DNA of 64,000 nt, taken from assembly GCF_009729415.1 (NCBI RefSeq), contig NZ_MPKW01000023.1, positions 1 through 64,000 of the forward strand. Reading direction: 5' to 3'. The position numbers and the translations under genes were made by a program. The notes beneath the pieces are model-generated. The model was not told where the DNA came from and made no database searches. It saw only the letters and a program-made list of their open reading frames with translations. This stretch comes from Mycolicibacterium sp. CBMA 234 (GTDB taxonomy: Bacteria > Actinomycetota > Actinomycetes > Mycobacteriales > Mycobacteriaceae). Shown piece after piece: positions 59,797-64,000 of this stretch; within the stretch, counting starts at the first letter, position 1, and each line of letters starts with the position of its first letter.

Positions 59797-60633
59797 TTAC
59801 GCGGTCGACGTGGCCTTGAGTGCGTCCACGTCCGCTCTGAGCGCAGCCACCGCGTCGACCATGGTCAGGTTCTGGCCTGCGGCGTTGTGCCCGAGCTGTG
59901 GCCAGCCCCCGAGGTGCGGCCCGCGCAGCTGGGTCTGGATGTCCTGCACGATGGCCAGGATTTGGTTGAGAGTGGCCGTAGTGGGATCGGGTGCGGTCAT
60001 GGTGCCTCCCTGCAAGAGCGTGATGAGTTGATCGAGAGTGCCCTGGAATGCGTTGCAGTCCACCGCCAGATTGCCGATCAGTGCGGCGTCGGTGAACTGC
60101 AAGATTTGTGGCGCGGCCCCGCCGTAGGCGAACCAGTAGTTCTGATTGTCGTTGCCAGGGTAGAGGTTTGACGCATATCCGGTGCCGCCCACATAGTTCG
60201 ACGCGATCAGCCCGGGTACCTGGGACAGGTCGGGGGAGCCGATCTGTTGCCAGTACCAGTGCGGGAGGTACGACAGTGAGATGGTCACACCGACGTTGTT
60301 GAAGGCGTTGACCACGGCCCAGAAGTTGTTGATGTCACCGGAATTCGCCTCGAAGTCCAGCATGGCGTGGGGGCCGCCGTTGTTGGCCAGCCAGGTCTGG
60401 GCCTGGGCGTTCGGGGCGTCGGTGGTGACGTAGTGGTAGCCGATGCACGGAAAGTGGTTCTGCTGGCACCATTGTGCGATCACCGGCCAGTACGGATCCC
60501 GGTAGTAGCTGCCTTCGGACACCTTCTGTTCGATCCAGGAAAATCCCTGGCCGGGCAACTGCGAGACGAAGGCGATGGCGTCACTGCTCGAACGAAAGTT
60601 GTTGTTCGACGTATCTGGTCCGTACAGGGTCAT
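59797..60633 (-). CDS. Glycoside hydrolase 25-like protein resembling mycobacteriophage lysins
   Basis: A 278-aa protein. Residues 1-205 look like a GH25-type barrel: YGPDTSNNN at the start, HAMLDFEANSGDINNFW near 90-105 (the DxE pair is the catalytic signature), and ILQFTDAALIGNLAVDCNAFQGTLDQL near 175-200. The C-terminal 70 residues contain GGWPQLGHNAAGQNLTMVDAVAALRADVDALK, a segment common in mycobacteriophage endolysins and minor tail proteins. It has no signal peptide, consistent with a phage-derived gene. Its ATG overlaps the stop of a 63-aa gene. Confidence 0.72.
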   Translation of the reverse strand: MTLYGPDTSNNNFRSSSDAIAFVSQLPGQGFSWIEQKVSEGSYYRDPYWPVIAQWCQQNHFPCIGYHYVTTDAPNAQAQTWLANNGGPHAMLDFEANSGDINNFWAVVNAFNNVGVTISLSYLPHWYWQQIGSPDLSQVPGLIASNYVGGTGYASNLYPGNDNQNYWFAYGGAAPQILQFTDAALIGNLAVDCNAFQGTLDQLITLLQGGTMTAPDPTTATLNQILAIVQDIQTQLRGPHLGGWPQLGHNAAGQNLTMVDAVAALRADVDALKATSTA

Positions 60634-60821
60634 GGCGTCGACCCCTGTTCCGCCGGACTCCAGCTGGTCGTGCTCGCCAAAGCCTGTGTGGCGGAGCTGG
60701 ATCCGTCACTCTGCTGCACGGTCCATTGCAGCTGACCGTTGCTATCCTGGGTCGCCGTGGCGATAGCGCCAGCTTGTTGCCACACCTCGCCGAGGGCCTC
60801 GGGTTTGCCGGCGCTGTTCAT
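60630..60821 (-). CDS. Small protein of unknown function coupled to the lysin-like gene
   Basis: A 63-aa Gln/Ser/Thr-rich protein (MNSAGKPEALGEVWQQAGA, then QLQWTVQQSDGSSSATQAL). Its stop overlaps the ATG of the lysin-like gene by four bases, the main reason to regard it as real. No homology is recognised. It could be a small phage-derived accessory protein. Confidence 0.5.
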   Translation of the reverse strand: MNSAGKPEALGEVWQQAGAIATATQDSNGQLQWTVQQSDGSSSATQALASTTSWSPAEQGSTP

Positions 60822-60921
60822 TGCGCGTTCTCGCCTTCTGCCGTGGAGGCCTTGTGCCGCTTCAACTCTCGTTGATGATGGGCACTTTCCACGATAGCGC
60901 GATCACTGCGCGAGGGTCCGG

Positions 60922-61383
60922 TCAGGCGTTCTCCAACTCGGCGATCACGATCTTCTTCTGCCGCATCATCGTTTGGATCTGTTCGGGGCGGCCCAGCAGT
61001 TGGTCCATGCGCGACGGGATGATCTGCCAACTGATTCCGAACCGGTCCTTGCACCAGCCGCATTGCTCGGACTCCGGCACGTGCGAGAGCTTCGACCAGT
61101 AGTGGTCGATCTCGTCTTGATCGGCGCATCGGATCACGAAGGAGATGGCTTCGTTGAAGGTGAACATCGGTCCACCGTCGAGGCAGGCGAAATCGATGCC
61201 GTTCAAGGTGAATCGCCCGTTCAGCACCTTGCCCGACATGCCGCTGAAATGTTCGTTGAGGGCTTCGTCCGGGTAGTTCTCCACCGAGATGATCCGGGAA
61301 TTCGGAAACACCTCGACGTAGTAGTCCATGGCTTCGCGGGCCTGGTTGTTGAACCACAGGCACGGCCCGATTGCTTCAGGCAT
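60922..61383 (-). CDS. PhnB-like VOC-fold protein
   Basis: A 153-aa protein of the PhnB/3-demethylubiquinone-methyltransferase-like VOC group. N-terminal PCLWFNNQAREAMDYYVEVFPNSRI, middle FTFNEAISFVIRCADQDEIDHYWSKLS and C-terminal CGWCKDRFGISWQIIPSRMDQLLG are diagnostic. A GGGGAAC leader precedes the ATG. It may be co-transcribed with the SRPBCC and ArsR genes upstream. Confidence 0.85.
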   Translation of the reverse strand: MPEAIGPCLWFNNQAREAMDYYVEVFPNSRIISVENYPDEALNEHFSGMSGKVLNGRFTLNGIDFACLDGGPMFTFNEAISFVIRCADQDEIDHYWSKLSHVPESEQCGWCKDRFGISWQIIPSRMDQLLGRPEQIQTMMRQKKIVIAELENA

Positions 61384-61416
61384 ATTGTTCCCCTTGTCTC
61401 GTAATGGTTTTCGGTG

Positions 61417-61899
61417 TCAGGCCAGCAGTGCGTCGATCTGGCCGAGGGCGCCGGTCATGCCTTCGACCATGCCCATCGCGGCCACCTTCTCAAGCTGTTC
61501 GACGTCGGTGAACCGAGTCAGGATCGTCATGCGGGTGCCGGTGTCGATGGCATCGAACGACACCTCCAGGCGCATGGTCGGCATGTCGGGGTCGGGCTCG
61601 CCGTCCGGCTGGGAGAAGCCGTCCTCGATGAGGATGCGCGTCGGCGCGTCGACTTCGAGCGTGGTCCACCAGCCCGGTGCGATCTCCCCTTCAGGGCCGG
61701 TCATGTGGTACCGGGACTGACCGCCTGGAGCGAGGTCGTGCCGGGTGAAGGTGGCCGGCCAGGTCGGCGGGCCCCACCAGCGTTCCAGCTGGCGCGGGTC
61801 TTCCCACACCTGCCAGACCCGTGCGGGCGGAGCGGCGAATTCAGCCACGAAGGTCATGGTGAGGGCATCGGGGTCGGTGGCGCTGCTGATCACCGTCAT
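61417..61899 (-). CDS. SRPBCC/AHSA1-family protein
   Basis: A 160-aa protein with the AHSA1/START-like fold. FAAPPARVWQVWEDPRQLERWWGPPTWPATFTRHDLAPGG at the N-terminus and FDAIDTGTRMTILTRFTDVEQLEKVAAMGMVEGMTGALGQIDALL at the C-terminus are typical. Function unknown; the family binds hydrophobic ligands. It overlaps the ArsR gene by four bases (ATGA), a common pairing in actinobacteria. Confidence 0.86.
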   Translation of the reverse strand: MTVISSATDPDALTMTFVAEFAAPPARVWQVWEDPRQLERWWGPPTWPATFTRHDLAPGGQSRYHMTGPEGEIAPGWWTTLEVDAPTRILIEDGFSQPDGEPDPDMPTMRLEVSFDAIDTGTRMTILTRFTDVEQLEKVAAMGMVEGMTGALGQIDALLA

Positions 61900-62276
61900 C
61901 GGTGGTCCTTTCTTGTGTCACTTGGTGTTTCGCGTGGTGGGTAACCGTCTTCGGCGAGGATCGCCTCGATGGACGCGGCGCGGTCGTGCCAGAGTGCTGC
62001 GTAGCGCTCCAGCAGGACGCCCGCTCGGTTCAGGGTTTCGGGTACCGCCCGAACGAGTTGTTCCCGGCCGCGGCGCTCTTTATGCACCAGCTGCGCGGCG
62101 GCCAGGACCGCGACGTGTTTCTGCACCGCCGCAAAGCTCATGGCGTAGCCGCGGGCGAGGGTGCTCACGGATTGGTCGCTGCGCATGGTGCGGGCCACGA
62201 TGTCGCGACGCGTGGCGTCGGCCAGCGCGTGGAAGATCCGGTCGATCTCCTCGTCGGTGAACGTATCTACAACCAT
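61896..62276 (-). CDS. ArsR-family transcriptional regulator
   Basis: A 126-aa winged-helix regulator: IDRIFHALADATRRDIVARTMRSDQSVSTLARGYAMSFAAVQKHVAVLAAAQLVHKERRGREQLV. It contains no cysteine, so it is not a thiol-based metal sensor. TAATCT at 62285-62290 ends eight bases before the ATG, indicating a leaderless start, and a perfect 24-bp palindrome covers both the -10 vicinity and the start codon. It is the first gene of the ArsR-SRPBCC unit and probably represses it. Confidence 0.88.
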   Translation of the reverse strand: MVVDTFTDEEIDRIFHALADATRRDIVARTMRSDQSVSTLARGYAMSFAAVQKHVAVLAAAQLVHKERRGREQLVRAVPETLNRAGVLLERYAALWHDRAASIEAILAEDGYPPRETPSDTRKDHR

Positions 62277-62288
62277 TTGGTTGTAGAT
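62265..62288. promoter_or_regulatory. Perfect palindrome over the arsR start, probable autoregulatory operator
   Basis: ATCTACAACCA and TGGTTGTAGAT are exact inverted copies separated by TT. The arsR start codon (62274-62276) lies within the site, and the -10 hexamer overlaps its edge, so binding would shut off the leaderless message. Confidence 0.82.
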
Positions 62289-62326
62289 TAGGGCGCGTTG
62301 AGACGCGGGTCAAGGGCTGCGGAGTT

Positions 62327-63919
62327 CTACTCCCGGTTCAGCGCCGCTTCTTCCAAATCCAGCCCGTGCAGCACCGACCGCAGCACTTCGTCGTCGATGT
62401 TTCCGGAGTCGCGCTCGGCGATGAATGTCGCCCGCTCGGCAGCGAGCATTTCCAACCGCAGTCGCCGCATGGCCGCCGCCGGGCTTTCGCCGATGTCTTC
62501 GTCGCTGCGGCCCAGCCGCTCCCAGACCGTGTTGCGCCGCCGGTCATTCCAGTTCTGCAGCACCTCGCCGACATGCTGTTGGACGGTGGAATCCGCATTG
62601 CGAGCCAGCAATTCGTCCAACCGATCGGCGGCGGCCGCTGCCGCGCGAGTCGACGCGGCAGCCTGTTCCAGGGCATCTTGATGGGCCTCGGCCTCACTGC
62701 GGACGTCGAGCATGCGGATCAGCGTGGGCAACGTCAAACCATGCAGCAGCAGCGTCCCGATCACCACGACGAAGGTCAGGAACACCAACTGCGGCCGCCC
62801 CGGGAAAGGCTCCCCGGACAGCGTCGTCAGTGGCACACCGAACGCGGCGGCCAGTGACACCACACCGCGCATCCCGGCCCACGCCACGATGAACACCTGC
62901 GACGGCGTCGGCCGGGGCTCCCTGTCCCGGATGCGCGCCGACAGCATGCGAGGCACGTACGCCATGAAATAGACCCATACGATGCGCACCCCGATCACCG
63001 TCGCCAGCACCGCCGCCGAGGCCACGGCCAGCGTGACGGCGCGGATCCCGGTCAGCTCGTCGATGACCGTCGGCAGCTGGAGGCCGATCATCAGGAACGC
63101 GAACGACTCCAGCACCAGCTGGATCGACTTCCACACCGCGTCGTCCTGCAGGCGGGTGGCGTAGGTGGCGCGGGTGGCCCGCTGCCCGAGGATCAGGGCC
63201 GCGACCACCACCGCGATCACGCCGGAGCCGTGCGCCTCTTCGGCCAGCCAGTAGACGAAGTACGGCGCTACCAGGCCGATGGCGCTCTCCACCAGCGGGT
63301 CGTCGAGCCAGGTGCGGATGAACTCGATCAGCCACCCGATCAGGCCGCCGATCACCACGCCACCGACCGCAGCGAGCGCGAAGGTGCCCAGCGCGCCCTG
63401 CCACGTCGCCGCAGCGCCGATTGCGGCGGCCAGCGCGACCTTGTAGGCGGTGAGGGCCGTGGCGTCGTTGAGCAGGCTCTCACCGCCGAGCAGCGTCATG
63501 ATCTGGCGCGGCAGACCGAGCCGGCGGCCGATGGCCGCGGCCGACACCGCGTCGGGCGGCGCGACGATGGCGCCCAGCGTCAGCGCCGCGGCCACCGTCA
63601 GCTCGGGGACGGTATGAAAGGCGACGAAGCCGACGACCAAAGTGGTGGCCAGCGGCAGCCCGACCGCCAGCAGCCCGATGGCGCGGACGTTCTTGCGCAT
63701 GGCCAGGTAGCTGCTCTCCAGGCCGGCCGACCACAGCAGCGGCGGCAGCACCACGAACATGACCAGTTGCGGCTGCATCTCGATGGCCGGCACCCCGGGG
63801 ATCAGCCCGACGGCCAGGCCCGCGACCACCAACCCCAGGGGCGCGGAGAAGTCGTAGCGACGGGCCAGCGCGGCCAACAACACCGAGGCCACCAGCACTG
63901 CCAGCAGTGGGGCACCCAT
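62327..63919 (-). CDS. CPA1-family Na+/H+ antiporter
   Basis: A 530-aa membrane protein with about 12 hydrophobic segments to residue 400 and a cytoplasmic helical C-terminal tail. GAIVAPPDAVSAAAIGRRLGLP near residue 120 matches the unwound helix region of CPA1 antiporters, and LLGGESLLNDATALTAYKVALAAA near 144 carries the ND motif involved in ion exchange. LIGLQLPTVIDELTG and WAGMRGVVSLAAAFGVPL follow. It resembles the YjcE-type exchanger Rv2287 in size. Confidence 0.87.
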   Translation of the reverse strand: MGAPLLAVLVASVLLAALARRYDFSAPLGLVVAGLAVGLIPGVPAIEMQPQLVMFVVLPPLLWSAGLESSYLAMRKNVRAIGLLAVGLPLATTLVVGFVAFHTVPELTVAAALTLGAIVAPPDAVSAAAIGRRLGLPRQIMTLLGGESLLNDATALTAYKVALAAAIGAAATWQGALGTFALAAVGGVVIGGLIGWLIEFIRTWLDDPLVESAIGLVAPYFVYWLAEEAHGSGVIAVVVAALILGQRATRATYATRLQDDAVWKSIQLVLESFAFLMIGLQLPTVIDELTGIRAVTLAVASAAVLATVIGVRIVWVYFMAYVPRMLSARIRDREPRPTPSQVFIVAWAGMRGVVSLAAAFGVPLTTLSGEPFPGRPQLVFLTFVVVIGTLLLHGLTLPTLIRMLDVRSEAEAHQDALEQAAASTRAAAAAADRLDELLARNADSTVQQHVGEVLQNWNDRRRNTVWERLGRSDEDIGESPAAAMRRLRLEMLAAERATFIAERDSGNIDDEVLRSVLHGLDLEEAALNRE

Positions 63920-63962
63920 GTCTTCAAACCTCCTTGGTCAGCCAGCCCTATCCTTGTTCAAC

Positions 63963-64000
63963 ATGCTGGGGAAACGGAGGCGGTCGCCGCGAAAGAGTCA
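63963..64000 (+). CDS. Possible start of a gene running off the right edge
   Basis: Twelve codons beginning ATG (MLGKRRRSPRKS) are open to the window end. TATCCT at 63949-63954 ends eight bases before the ATG, which would fit a leaderless start, and the position is divergent from the antiporter gene. Too little is present to name a product. Confidence 0.35.
   Translation, partial: MLGKRRRSPRKS

Noticed and set aside
1..64000. CRISPR arrays, tRNA or rRNA genes and insertion sequences
   Set aside because: No regularly spaced direct repeats, cloverleaf genes, rRNA segments or transposase frames with flanking inverted repeats were seen in the window.

Overview
The window is GC-rich, densely coded actinobacterial DNA and almost certainly comes from a rapidly growing Mycobacterium (Mycolicibacterium). 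The evidence is a complete mce4 operon with YrbE, Mce and Mce-associated genes, the KstR-type sterol regulon with its 14-bp operator at seven places, gene neighbourhoods matching the M. tuberculosis blocks Rv3489-Rv3526 and Rv0356c-Rv0364, an MmpL transporter, an LpqN-type lipoprotein and a 13E12/DUF222 HNH protein. No rRNA, tRNA, CRISPR or IS element was seen.

Region 1 (1-36.9 kb) is the sterol catabolism and uptake locus. It begins with the 5' end of kshA and a gamma-carbonic-anhydrase-like gene. The ltp3/ltp4/DUF35 operon follows, then an F420-type oxidoreductase, a non-regulon insert (SnoaL, MarR, TetR, DUF1214, sulfotransferase), an acetoacetate-decarboxylase-like gene with cyp142, an orphan histidine kinase, an epimerase with echA19, and fadD19. 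After a block of a flavin oxidoreductase, lipoprotein, VOC protein and AraC regulator come fadD17-fadE27-fadE26, a 3Fe-4S ferredoxin, an Rv3502c-like SDR and yrbE4AB-mce4ABCDEF plus two Mce-associated genes. Mce4 should import sterol. CYP142 would oxidise the side-chain terminus, and FadD19/FadD17, FadE26/27, EchA19, the SDR and Ltp3/Ltp4 would activate and shorten it. KshA opens the rings. Likely KstR operators sit in front of each of these units.

Region 2 (37-51 kb) carries otsA with a 54-aa partner, small membrane proteins, an SDR behind a palindrome, a NarL-type two-component system divergent from an MmpL transporter, an FMN reductase, a second P450, and a 3-oxoacid CoA-transferase pair (scoB/scoA) divergent from an IclR regulator with matching operators.

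Region 3 (51-64 kb) holds an HNH/DUF222 protein behind a perfect mycobacterial SOS box, DedA, fba, an Rv0361-like membrane protein, a DUF3151 protein, a CDF metal exporter, an M50 protease, purA and a PaaI-like thioesterase. It ends with a phage-lysin-like GH25-type protein, a PhnB-like VOC protein, an ArsR/SRPBCC pair with a perfect palindrome over the arsR start, and a Na+/H+ antiporter. Many genes here appear to be leaderless: a TANNNT hexamer lies 5-8 bases before the start codon, and I used this to choose several starts. Functional assignments are by recognition of sequence families, without database searches.
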